This document shows, piece after piece, positions 9,942 through 21,400 of a stretch of 23,751 nt of DNA; the first letter of the stretch is position 1; each line of letters begins with the position of its first letter. Source of the stretch: Elysia marginata (Eukaryota > Mollusca > Gastropoda > Plakobranchidae). The position numbers and the translations under genes are program-made. Where the stretch lies: assembly GCA_019649035.1 (NCBI GenBank), contig BMAT01008079.1:30888-54638 (forward strand), read 5' to 3'. The notes under the pieces are model-generated. The model saw nothing but the letters and a program-made list of their open reading frames with translations, was not told where the DNA came from and searched no databases.

Positions 9942-11720
9942 TGAGAATGAACCCACACTGGTTTTATATAGAGCTATCTAAGTTGTGTCAGTTGGCGTTG
10001 CAGAAGCAAAACAAAAAACAATGGCTATATTTTGCCTTTTCAGGGAAAAATCTATTGTACCTTAAAGGGGAAAAAATTTTTTTTTAAATTTAAATTTATT
10101 GTTAAAAACCTTTCAGCTTCTAGATCTATAATTAATTGTTTTGATAAACATTTTGCATGTGGGCCTAAGAATTTAGCATCTTGTTTTAATGCAAATTGGA
10201 CTTTTTCAACGTTGTCCATTATAAAGTGTATCTAGCGATTTTTCTTGCTTATCCATTAATGATTAACTTAAAGACACATTAATTTTATTTATTATGATTT
10301 AGTAAATCAGCAACGTGTCAGTAAAGTCAGAAAGACCTGTCTAACAGTAACAACAGGTGTCGTTTATTATTTAATTTATAATCATGTCAATTTTATATGT
10401 ACTAATGTAGCCTACAATACAAAAAAATACTTTTTGAAAAAAGCAAAGATAAAGAAGAGAAGCCGCAGATTTGCCGCATGTACTGATGTAGGCCCTATTT
10501 AAGTTAAAACTTGAAAAAGATAACGAAGCTTAAATAAATTGAGTGTCTATTTGCAAAATGTGCTAACATGTGATTATTTTAATTAAAAATCTTCGCAATT
10601 TTTTCTTGGAATGGACCAAGGTAACTACACTTTAAATTATAAGCCCAAGTGAATTTAAAAAAAAAGAAGTATTCTATTGTTGTTGATGCCGCGAAAGCAT
10701 TGTAGTTTAGGTCTTGTGTTGGACACGACCTTTCAACCAGGAACAATAACTCTTTTTTTCCAGCTAATCTCATTCCTGATAGCAATTAATGGCTTGTTAA
10801 GCCTAGTCCTAATAGTGTAACACATCACTGCACAGCAATTAATGCCGCCTAGTATTGTCACTCTGCAGCATTGGCAATTAAAGTAGAAAAGATGCATACA
10901 CAGGATAGAACAGAATTTACTGTCTGATTTACAACTGTAAAGGGGAATAGATCTAGATTCTACTTTCATTGGGGTTGTTTTCAAGATTCTACATTATTAG
11001 AATCTAGTCTAGATTCTAGATCTAGACTAGTTTGTAGTCTTCCAGACGACACTGGAACTTGAAGTTGAAACTCGATGTTATCTTGATGGGCATGGATAGA
11101 ACTAGATTTAACGTCTACATTATGGTTCTATCCTGAGTACGTTATACAGATCTAGATCTAAATCTCTAATTAAAATATATAGGAAACTGATAGATCCATA
11201 GAGGCTAGATTTTATAGTCTATTGCAGTACTGTTTGAGAACCCTCACAGTGACAACAGAGATCGAAGAAACTAAGAAAGCTAAATTAGATTATCTTGATA
11301 AGATTTCTAGAGAGAAGCCTCTTCATTTGCATACTTCTGACAGTCTTGATCTTATCTAGATCAATGCAAGTAGTTAGGGTGCGAATGTATGCACACTCTT
11401 TGCAGATTTAGCGAACAGTACGTCTGATTGAGAGTCTATGGCCTCGACCCCAATGTTGATTTTTTTCTTTCCTTTTTTTTCCTTTTCTTTTCTCGTTGAA
11501 CACTTCCAAGTTGCGCAGATAAATGCGCACTTGACCGGAAATGGCGTCAATCTTAACAATATGTAAAAGAAAAGCTGGATTGGATTTTGTTTTCATAAGA
11601 CGCCTTATAAAGAGTTCACATGACTTGTGCGTGTTTTCTTTCCCTTTTTTTTGTACATGCTTTTGATGTTGCGAAGCAGATGAGTCATAATTATCAACAT
11701 CATCATCATTATCATTACTA
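9942..11720. other. Intergenic AT-rich DNA
   Basis: No gene was recognised on either strand. The region contains a TAGATC/TCTAGA-rich palindromic patch at about 10940-11170 and is otherwise featureless. Confidence 0.55.
10984..11030. repeat. Overlapping TCTAGA-type hairpins
   Basis: AGATTCT (10984-10990) pairs with AGAATCT (10999-11005). CTAGTCTAGA (11004-11013) pairs with TCTAGACTAG (11021-11030) across a 7-nt loop. Further AGATCTAGAT-type words occur from 10940 to 11165, and near 9676-9700. Confidence 0.85.
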
Positions 11721-12042
11721 TTGTAAAATAGATATGACAATCACCTAACTTGAATTTATACAGACAAAAATAAAACAAGATTAAAACAATTTGAAACGTT
11801 TCGCCTGCAATGGCTTCGTCAATCACATACATAGGCTAAAGTAAAAACAAAAACACAAACATACGAAGAGGAAAGAACCAAAGAACGCCAGTTAGAAGCC
11901 GAGGAAAGTATAGTAGTGGTTAAGAAGAGGGTATAAGGAAATACAAAGGTATTTCATTCTGGTGAGGTGCAAAAAAAAGGGGGTGGGTGGGTTGTAACGG
12001 TCAAACAAGATTAAGAGCAAGAGAGGAGAGCAGTGCAATGAA
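11721..12042 (-). mobile_element. Penelope-like / retrozyme-like terminal segment, arm 1 (inverted)
   Basis: Read on the minus strand this segment aligns over its whole length with 13582-13920. Shared blocks include CTTAATCTTGTTT, GACGAAGCCATTGC, GGCGAAACGTTTCAA-type sequence, ATAAATTCAAG and GATTGTCAT. A (C/T)TGACGA...GAAAC pattern around a short GCC/GGC stem resembles the hammerhead ribozyme core (CUGANGA...GAAA) carried by Penelope-like elements and retrozymes. Here the first core base is T. The family name is an inference. Confidence 0.5.
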
Positions 12043-12527
12043 TGTAGAAGGCCAGGGGTAGTGAACATGCTAATCTAAGTAAAAAATAAAAGAAGAGAAG
12101 AGAGGGACGAGTAGGGGAAAGGGGTAACTCGTGAGGTAAGGAGAAAGAAATGTAAATCTTAGCCTGTATCCAGAAAACATATTAAATGTTACCCAAAGAG
12201 CAGAGGGAGTAGGTGGAGAAGGGTGGGGAGAGGGGGGAGGTTAGAGCCAAAAGGGCGAGGCAAGGTTAAAAAAAAAAAAAGAAACAGATTAATAGCCAAC
12301 AAAATACGTCGTGTGAGTGGATAAAACGAAAATCAAAAGCAGAGAAGACACAGCAAGGTAGAGCAAAGTAACGGGAGAAAGAGACCTCCAATGTGTTGGA
12401 AATGCGGATGAGGTAAGTGTCTATTCACAGATGTAAGAAGTTGCCATTCCCACTTCACCCCCTCACTGTGTATGTAATTATCTTGTGCCATGTAATTCCT
12501 ATCTCTCTCTAACTCCTTCTCTCTTAT

Positions 12528-12559
<32 letters not shown>

Positions 12560-13581
12560 CCCTTCTCTCTCGCTAACTATATATGTCTATCCATCTATCT
12601 AAAATCCAACTATCCATGTATCTATATATCTGTCTATCGTTCTAGCAATCTGTCATTCTTACGGTAAAACTTTCTCTCCCTCTATATATCGCTATGTAGT
12701 TTTTAAAAAATAAACAAAACGGTATATAAAACAGAAATAAAAATAATAATGAAAGAACTCTAACGACCATCCAGATCCTAACCCCTCGACAAAAAGGTGC
12801 ATGAAGAGAAAGAAGACTTATTCTGGCTATCATTCAGATCTGATGTCCTCTATGTCTGGACGAGATACTCTGATGGATATATCGATAGAGATGTCTTTAT
12901 CTACCCCCACTTCACTTTATACGAGCACCCTTGCTACATGTCTCCTAATTAACTCTATAAATTTCATAATGGATAGGTCTACTAATAAGGTGTAGAGAAA
13001 CGCGCGACTGGGAGTGAACGGGGGACTACAAAGAGACATTACTTGTAGAGAATAAAGATAGGGATGGTTATTGCTCTTTGATGTTCATGCCATTTGGTAC
13101 CTCGATTAAGATGTTTTGCTACATAACCCTTGCATTTTTTTATTTTCCCCTTTATACAAGGTTGTCTACAAAAATGCTACAAAAAAAGCAAATTTATGTA
13201 ATTGAATTGTATTTTTTGTCGTTTTGTGATTTATATGTTAAACTACTTAAGGTTTTGAAAATGTTTGTAATTTAATTAGGATAAAGTTTGAAAATTTGGG
13301 AAAATTTTTTAGATATCACTGTAAAATTTTAAAAACTTCAAAAACATTTAGGCCTACTGGAAAAAAAAAAACATTTGAGCACAGAGGCGTTGTTCCGCAA
13401 GACAAAAACTATGTTTATTGGATAGCATCAATTTGTCATTATTGTTTTAAAACAATTATCTTTGTGTAATTGTCTTCGGCATAACATAAAGATACCTCAA
13501 GTCCCCTGTGTTTACCTATCAGCAAGCAGAGATTAATTTACAAACACATGTTAAAAGACACAGTTGCTTCATTTCTGGAGT
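12043..13581. other. DNA between the two inverted arms
   Basis: It begins with a strongly purine-rich plus strand (about 12043-12400), then a CT microsatellite and TCTATC-type repeats (12500-12690). AT-rich sequence without recognisable coding content follows. It may be element interior or older host DNA. Confidence 0.5.
12501..12572 (+). repeat. CT/TC microsatellite, interrupted
   Basis: Mostly (CT)n with CCT and TTCT interruptions. Its translation as a Leu/Ser-rich frame is not a gene. Confidence 0.9.
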
Positions 13582-13920
13582 CATTCCTTGCTCTGCTCTC
13601 CTTTCTTGCCCTTAATCTTGTTTACCTGGTACGACCTTCAACACCCACTCCACTGGTTTCCGCCCTTTTCTTTTTGCTTCCCAACAGATATGCCTTTGCA
13701 TTCTCTTACACGCTCTTCGTTTTCCCCCACCATACTTTCCCCGGCCTGTAACTGATTTTATTTGTTTTTCTCATGTTTATGTGTTTCTGTATTTTTTTTT
13801 CACTTCAATATGTCTGTGACTGACGAAGCCATTGCGGCCGAAACGTTTCAATGTTTTTCATTTTGTCTCATTTTGTCGATATAAATTCAAGTGTGGCGAT
13901 TGTCATCTTTATTTTACTAT
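13582..13920 (+). mobile_element. Penelope-like / retrozyme-like terminal segment, arm 2
   Basis: The direct-orientation partner of 11721-12042, roughly 80% similar by eye. It carries CTGACGA at 13820-13826, a GCC/GGC stem and GAAAC at 13840-13844. That matches the consensus CUGANGA and GAAA elements of a hammerhead core, but with an A/C mismatch at the base of stem II. No reverse transcriptase or GIY-YIG coding sequence is visible nearby. Confidence 0.5.
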
Positions 13921-14020
13921 ATAATTTACATTTTTATCAATCACTTGTGCATCCATTGGATCCTTGTTTTTATATAGATGTACCACAGGAGTTAATCATT
14001 TGCCCCCATTTTGATTACTC

Positions 14021-14035
14021 ATAATAATAATAATG

Positions 14036-14070
<35 letters not shown>

Positions 14071-14076
14071 TATTAT

Positions 14077-14114
<38 letters not shown>

Positions 14115-14124
14115 TTACTACTAC
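14021..14124 (+). repeat. Compound trinucleotide microsatellite (TAA)n-(TAC)n
   Basis: (ATA/TAA)n from 14021 to about 14075 is followed directly by (CTA)n to about 14124, with one TTT interruption. Confidence 0.93.
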
Positions 14125-14159
14125 GTTTTACTTCAAAAGAACAACATCAACGTTATTTC

Positions 14160-14830
14160 TTTTTGAGGTTAGTCAGGCTTAATAAAGATCACTATACTAG
14201 CATCTCGGGCCCCTTCTTCAAGTCTATGAAATGTTCAGATTTTGTCATGCGACTAAAGTTCAACATGTCTCTCAAATTTTTAGTCGATTGAAATTTCTTT
14301 TCAGCTCCTTGGAGGTCAGCCAGAGGTCAATGAAGATCACCATGAAAATCTGGTATTGATCCTGTTAAGTTAAATGCTAAACAGAAAGGATTTATTTACG
14401 TCTGAAATTTTAATGTTGTGTCAGGAGTCAAAGGTTTGGTAGCTCCCTAACATCTTGGTCGATTTGAGTTTTATTTCACTGTCCCTATGGTCGGTCAGAG
14501 GTCAATAAAAACTACACCTAGATGCCTCCTGTGCGAATACTGCAGCCTTCTTCTTTGACTACATTGATGTGACTGTATCTTAAAAGCTGCACAGAATGTA
14601 ATTTATTCTCTTGAAATATTTATATTTCTTCGCCAGTCTGAAGTTTAACAAATTTTTCTCGATCGATTGGAATTTCTATTCAGTACGGTACTGTACCCAA
14701 AAGGTGAGTCTGCGGTCAATAAAAGACACTACGTAAAATTCTGAAACTTTTTCTTTGACTCTGGCGTTATGGTTGTTAAGTTAAAAGCCAAACAGAAAGT
14801 ATTTTATTCGGCTGAATGTAGGTTTAAGTT
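14160..14830. repeat. Degenerate tandem repeat, four diverged copies
   Basis: An ordered set of words recurs near 14166, 14323, 14489 and 14702 (spacing 157, 166, 213 bp): GGTCAG..GAGGTCAATAAA-like sequence, TTCTTTGACT, GTTAAGTTAAA..C.AAACAGAAAG and TCGAT.GAAATTTCT. The copies are heavily diverged. It could be an old satellite or fragments of a repeated mobile element. Confidence 0.6.
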
Positions 14831-14885
14831 TTTTTAAATTACTTTTAATGAACACAAAAGACCAGTCGTATTTTATATGAGTCTA

Positions 14886-14891
14886 TTTATT
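14886..14891 (-). terminator. Candidate polyadenylation signal of the CHST15-like gene
   Basis: AATAAA on the minus strand, about 335 bp beyond the stop codon at 15226. It is a reasonable 3' UTR end but not proven. Confidence 0.4.
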
Positions 14892-14985
14892 CATTTCATG
14901 TTATATTGAAATTATAATGAGCCCCTAGTAATTACAACAAAAATGGTAGATGATGATGATAACGATGAAGAAGAAGAAGAAGAAA

Positions 14986-15016
<31 letters not shown>

Positions 15017-15225
15017 AGAAGGAGGAGGAGGAGGAGGAGGAGAAGAGCAACAACAACAACAAGATAATATCACTCCAATCGTTCAAAAGTTTTCCCGACA
15101 TCAGATCATGTTACTCTTGAAAAACCTGAACACCAGGAAGTCAGATTGTTTTTGTTGTTGTTTTTTTTCTGATTCACATCCAGAGTCTGTCTCAGGCAAA
15201 ATAAACTGGAAAAGATTCTGTTCTT
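14892..15225 (-). other. Presumed 3' UTR of the CHST15-like gene
   Basis: Follows the TGA at 15226-15228. It contains the compound triplet repeat at 14949-15063, which would be transcribed as TTG, TCC and TTC runs. The extent assumes the AATAAA at 14891. Confidence 0.45.
14949..15063. repeat. Compound triplet microsatellite (GAT)(GAA)(GGA)(CAA)
   Basis: On the plus strand GAT repeats pass into GAA, then GGA, then CAA. A plus-strand frame through it gives poly-Glu/Gly/Gln and should not be taken as a gene. Confidence 0.93.
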
Positions 15226-15407
15226 TCAATAGCCCCAGGATTGTATTAACTTCTCGCCCACTATTTTCTTCAGGTCTTGAACAAAAGGAGAAAAAAACTG
15301 GCGTAACGCTGAACGAGTTTCTTCCAACATTGGCTTCTTCTCAAAGTGACCAGCGTTGTGAATTTTGGTGGAGTTGAGACTTTTCTGTAGATGATTAGGC
15401 ATGGGAT
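15226..15407 (-). CDS. CHST15-like exon G (C-terminus and stop)
   Basis: Encodes PMPNHLQKSLNSTKIHNAGH, LEETRSALRQFFSPFVQDL and ...LIQSWGY then TGA. It matches the family C-terminus (K.P.SNAR..., L.DFY.PFN..L). The acceptor TTATTCCTCAG|ATCCCATG is a member of the adjacent 37-bp tandem array. Confidence 0.93.
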
Positions 15408-18400
15408 CTGAGGAATAAAGCAACATACACATTGGGTATCAGACCTTTAGAAATGAAGCAATGCATACTTTGAATATTGAAGCAGATGAATAAAGCAATA
15501 AACACGTTTACATGGGACTGAGGGATAAAGGAATACACATGTTGGTCGTGAGACCTGAGAAATAAAGCTATACGCCCATCGAACATGAGACCTGAGAAAT
15601 AATGCAATACACCCATCGAACATGAGACCTGAAAAATAATACAATACACCCATCCAACATGAGACCTGAAAAATAATGCAATACACCCATCGAACATGAG
15701 ACCTGAGAAATAATGCAATACACCCATCGAACATGAGACCTGAAAATAATGCAATACACCCAAAGTATATATAAGACCTAATGAATAAAGCAAAACAGAC
15801 TTTGAATATTGACGCGGATGAATAAGGAATTGAACAATCTGGACATGACCACGATTGAAGGATATTTTTTCAAGCCCAATTCCACTTCAAAGGTGCTCTC
15901 AGGGCTTGGGTCCCAATGACAATGTACGGGCTGCCACCCAGAGACTAGCGGGGATACCATGACTTCGCCTCAGCCGGTCACATTATACTGACACCGACCC
16001 AACCAGTAGGGGCCCGGACTGTGCTCGACTGAGGCTCGAACCCACGACCTCTAGGCCACGGAGCGAGGCTTCTACCAACTGAGCTATCTAGGCCCCCGGA
16101 CATTACCAACTCAGGAATAAAGGAATACAAAAGTTGAATAAAAGATGCAAGGAATGAAGCAATTCCCTTTTTGAATATGGGAGCTGATGAATAAATCAGT
16201 ACACAAATTAAACATGTGACCATTTGAATAAAGCAAAACGCACATCTAACGTGGGGCCTGAGGAATAAAGCAAATGACACATTTAACGCGGGATCTGAGG
16301 ATAAAGCACTGAACACTTTTAATGCGGGACCTGAGGATAAAACAAAACACACGACGTGGGCGGTGGCTCCGTTGGTAGGGCAGTTGACCGATGTACCACA
16401 AATTTGGAATGGGACAAAAATTCCTAACTTGATCCTGACTAAAAAGACTAGAACTGCAAGCCAGCCGGTTCAACAGAGATCTAGACTTTTATTATTTTAC
16501 GGCTATGTAATCTTAGGTTTGTGTTCAAAGGGAAGTATCCGATAATAGTGTTAGATTTTAATATTAAAGGACGAAAGTCTGCCTCAATCTACCTACATCT
16601 CTTATGAACTTATAAGAGTCCAAAACTTATATTTAAATGTAAGCCTACATGATGAACGTCCTAACAACCGAAGACGACTTTTACTCTTCAGGAACGGAAG
16701 GTCAAACTTACCCATATCAAGGAATTTTAAAACTTTTTGGAATATTTTCGTCCGACTCTGTGTATATTGTTCAAATCTGAGGAGAAAAAGACATAGAACT
16801 AGTAAGAAGTGGCCTGTGTTGATTGAGATATATAATTCTCTCAGAGCGAAAGATATTTGTATGTGATTATAATAATTTCTAAACTAAAAGGTACAAGGAA
16901 CGAATTGGACGAAAAAAGAAGACACATATTAATCAAAACTAAGCTTAAAAGCGGCGGGAAAGAAGGTGGCAAAACTAATGTTTAATTTATATCGTATGTC
17001 AAGAATTATCATTACCTTACTACTTTTTTGCCTGAATCTCGTATCGAGTAGGCTATGGGACTAACTTTACTTACATATTTTTAAATTAAATATTTGGCTG
17101 TTTGAAGGTAAATAGAGAAAGAAAAGTGTACCACACTTAGGGTCAATGCTGTCCATGCCTAAATTTCGACATTTATCAACCCATCGATTAAAAAACCTCG
17201 TAAAGTAACTTTTATTTTCCGCTTGTCGGGTTAAGATTAAAAAAAGTTCTTCTACCATCGTTCAAAGACAGCCTTTTTCTTTTTCTTGACAACTTCTTCT
17301 TCTTCTTCCTCGTGTTCTCTAAATACTTAGTTTTTGAAAGTGTCTACCCGCCAGTTTTAAAAAGTTCATTTTTTTTTAGTTCTAAGACTCTGTGGGTCAA
17401 ATAGTTTAGTGCAAAGCTCTACAGTAAACTCGCAATCTTCTTCTTTATTTTGCAAGCTCTATTTAAAAAGAGTAAATCTAGTGTGCACCAGTTTTTCTTT
17501 AAATTAAAAACATTACGACAGCAGTAAAATGTCGCTTTTTAATGTTTTCTCATACACTCACTCTAATACCAACTTTCACACTTAGGTTTATAAAAAGAAA
17601 AAGGAGAGAGATTGAGGAGGATAAAATGTTGACTCTACCATTTATTGAGTAAAGGTAGAAACCCACCACGTTTGACTTACTGTAAAAACAGAAAATTTTC
17701 TCTTGGAAACAGTTTTAGGTAGTCCTCCAGACACACCGGATACAAGCCAATATCGTTCATCATCTGTGAGGGGAGAAAATACCTTCACTCATAAACTATT
17801 CTGGGACAAAACCAGAGTAGCGTCCCTTGTTATTTAAAGCTAGCTTTAGATCCAGATATCGGAGTCATATTCAGATTATTTCTCTTTCTTTTTACTTTAG
17901 AGAGAACGTAAAACCTTCATCTAAATAAAGTAAGAGGGTGGAGGTTTAAAAAGTGGATGTTCAACATAAATCTATCGCGCAAACTTTTAAAAGGTTTCAT
18001 TTTGAGAGACAGCGAATAAGCCTACATGTATAGCGAATTAGATTTCAACAAGAGTAGCGGAACTTTCCTGATGTCAATCCGAGTGAGATTTTTTTCTTTA
18101 AGGCTAGCACATGCCGATTTACGTTCTAGCGTATTTTTAGAAAATACATTAATGACAATACTATGTAAAAATAAAATGGGATTGCCTGCTATCTTTTGAA
18201 TATCATCTTTTAAAATTTATGCGACAGATTTATTTTGAAGATAAACTTTTTATTTAGTTCTACAGTTTTGTAGTTCTAGATGTGAAATCGTTTACAAGTA
18301 AGAAACTTACCAAAATAAGACCATAAAATCCAGCTCTAGATTACAATAGCCACTATAGTATTTTGGGGCGTTGTTTTCTAGAAAAGGGACGTAACTCTTG

Positions 18401-21400
18401 TTTTACCTCTAATCTCATCCCCTATTGTCCTTAAATTTGTCAGTACGAATTAAGCACATGAATGGGCACGATCTAGAATGTATTTGTAAGTCTGACAGTC
18501 GCTAATGGTGCCTCATAGTTGCGCTTCTCTTTGTGAAATCTCATGGTTGCGAATTTGATTATAGCAAGATGCGCCAACAATTGCAGGTATGACACATTTT
18601 TATTGACTCCTCATTAACGGTTCTAAATTACTGCCTCACAACCAGCCCGAATATGTGGTAAGTTTCATAATTTTATGAATTTCTTCATGCTTGGAAGTTA
18701 ATACAAATTATGTTGTTTAGTTTTTTAGATAATAATTTTTTGAACTCCGATCTCAAGAATCAAAATTTTAATAAAATTATGAATATTGTATGAAAGAAAT
18801 GAAAGCTTTTGTTGGTCTAAACTGCATAGAGATAAAGAAAAAAAACCCCACGATTTTAAAAGGCATTTTCTCAAAAAAGGGCTGACGACATCCGACTGAC
18901 TTACACTGGCTGTGAGAAATACAAGCATTTATGTCTTGTTCCCACTCATGTGTAAAAAGAGGAAGTTAGTTTGCAGTGACTACATCAACGCAAAACCTAG
19001 CCTATGTAAGTTGTTATGATAACTCCAGTGTATCCGATGCCAATATGAACAAGATAATTTTTGTCATGTCAAGACAAACCGTACCGCTTGCTCGAACAGA
19101 GTTTCATTATAGAGACAGTAGCGGGCAGTGAAGCTCTGCAGACAGCCCCTGTAGAGGTGGATAGCGCGCATAGCTGCCTGGTGGAAGGTCTCCGGGGTTG
19201 GATCTCCCCAGTACTTGCCGAAGATGCCAGGACTCACGTGGATCATATGCTTGAATCTGGAGTACAATCTGGAGAAGATCAGTGAATGAAATAAGATAAT
19301 ACCTCCGGAAGTCTTGTCTTGGACTCATAGGCCTATACAGAAAAGATAACATCGATAGGGAACCGTTAACAGGAAGAATAGGCCTACAAGGCCAGAGGGA
19401 TCATGGCAGAAAAAGACTCTCATATTTCCAGATTCTGAAAAACTGAGCATCTGGGGAAGAATCGAGCAAGTCAGACTATCTAATAACACCAGAAAGCAGA
19501 GAAGATAAGAAGCTCATTATCGCAGATGTCTGCACCAGAGCTAGGACCTAAGGAAGAAGAAGAAGGCAAACACGAAATTATCAAAGGTTTGTTGAAAAAT
19601 TTAAGAATGTGTTTCGATTTCCGTATTCTATAAACACGCGACTCCTTTGGACTACTGAAGACACATGTGAAGTTCATCTTAAAATCTTATTTCTGTGAAC
19701 TGTGAACTGTATTTTTTAGAAGTTTCCAAAAAATATATTGATTAAAGATAAAAGATAGCAAAAGTTATTGATGCTAGGTTCTTAAAAAAATGGATTATTA
19801 AGTAGTAGATTTCTGTGTGCTAAGAGGTACAATTAAAAAACGAGTTGAGGCTACTCTTGCTTTGATTGCCTCAAAATAATATTTTTTTATAGATCACTAG
19901 CACCCTCGGCTCCCCTGACCATCTCTCCTCTCCTCTCCCACCGTACTCACCTTTCTACAGGCTCTCGCATGAAGATAATAAACTTGGCCCTCGGAGTGAG
20001 CCTGTAGATGGAGTGAGCGTTGGTGAGACGTGGTGAGTGTAGCCCTTGGTTGCCTTCCAGACATCTCCACCGCATGCTGTCGCAGAGATAATCTGGAGTG
20101 AAGTCCCCTGAAGTGAGACGATACACGTTGAACAGCTCAATAGTTCTCAGCTAGATCTAGTGGTAAAGGCATCGGATTTCGCTACTTCTGCCCCTTGATA
20201 ATTTAAACAATGAATTTTTTAAAGCTTCCAAACACTAAAATCTCTATCAATATAATTTTTCATTTGCATAGAGAGGGATTAACTACAACTTCGGTTGGTG
20301 TAAAGTAAGTTCTACGTAAAGTTAAGGAGCGTAATGGCGACATGATATCAGCTGTGTTTCTCTAAGTGGCAAGGCGGTGGGTGCCGGAGCATCTATAAGT
20401 CGAAGGTTCGAATCATACTAAAGGCAGACATTTCGGGCATTTCCACTAGAAAGCCTACGTCTATCCCCTGCTAATTTCAAACCTTCAAAATCTTTCAATC
20501 ATTTGATTACGCAGTGGCTGCCTCCGTCATTTATTCTGTTTCTCTAATAGGCAAGGCGGTGGGTGCCGGAGCATCTATAAGTCGAAGGTTCGAATCATAC
20601 TAAAGGCAGACATTTCGGGCATTTCCCCTCAAAAGCCTACTTCTCTCCACTGCTAATGTCATACCTTTATAATATTTCAATCATTTGGTGTAAAGTAAGA
20701 CTCATTAATTTTGCACTTGTCTGTATGTGTATAGACCTTGATTGCTCTTGGTGTATTTAATAACGGCAAGGTTCGTCTAATCTCCACAATAATCTTTTTT
20801 GCCTGATCCTTAATTTTAGGAATCTGTGAAACATGAGAAATGTGTAGCAAAAGAAAAAAAGTCTTGAAAATGAAACAGTTTTACTCGAGGTGCATATCTT
20901 GTACCCATATTAATAGATTTTTTTCACACCGAAACTAAGTTTGTTATTATTTTTTTACTCAACTAGTTCTTCTCTAGTTATTTTGTGAATTGAGGGTCAT
21001 ATAACTTTTTGAACATCTCCAAGGAAGATATGATTGACAACATATTGTGAAGTCAAAGACAGAGAGAATGAGAGATAAAAAATAAGAGAGTGATTGAAAA
21101 AGACAGAGAAAGAAAAAGAGAAAGAGAATGAGAGAGAGAGAGAGAGAGTTAGAGAGACATACAGAGAAAGGGGCGGAGAGATAGAGAGAAAAACAGCGAT
21201 ATAGAGCTAAAGACAGAGAGAAAGAGATACAGAGCGACATAGAAAAAAACGAAGGTTGATAGATAGAGTGTTAATAAAATCGGAGTTTTATTTAATTCTA
21301 TGTTGTTTGTTTTTATAGATTCACCTGTAATTTTCCGACTGAAACCGTTCTTCACGATGTCATGTTCTATTTTATTTCCGACGTTTTTTAATGAGTGCAG

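Larger units (their letters stand above)
15408..16711 (-). other. CHST15-like intron F/G
   Basis: Mostly repeat: two blocks of the 37-bp array, the SINE between them and a possible second SINE fragment. The stretch 16490-16711 has no recognised feature. Confidence 0.7.

Noticed and set aside
12485..12667. Leu/Ser-rich frame as a secreted or membrane peptide
   Set aside because: Product of the CT microsatellite and TCTATC repeats.
13820..13850. Active hammerhead ribozyme
   Set aside because: Core-like letters are present, but stem II has a mismatch at its base and I cannot define stems I and III or the cleavage triplet with confidence.
14943..15377. Plus-strand open frame of 144 codons, Glu/Gly/Gln-rich
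   Set aside because: The first half is microsatellite and the second half is antisense to sulfotransferase exon G.
15395..15793. Open frame of 132 codons on the minus strand with repeated aromatic-rich peptides
   Set aside because: It is the translation of the 37-bp minisatellite. A 37-bp unit cycles through the frames, and the neighbouring frames give similar repeats. There is no family match.
16025..16097. Functional tRNA gene (A and B boxes present)
   Set aside because: No 3' strand pairs with the GGGGGCC acceptor strand, and the sequence continues into a SINE body with a target-site duplication.
20150..20190. tRNA-like words (GTGGTAAAGGCATCGGATTT) suggesting another SINE
   Set aside because: Only one box-like word, with no B box and no visible boundaries. 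Too little to call.
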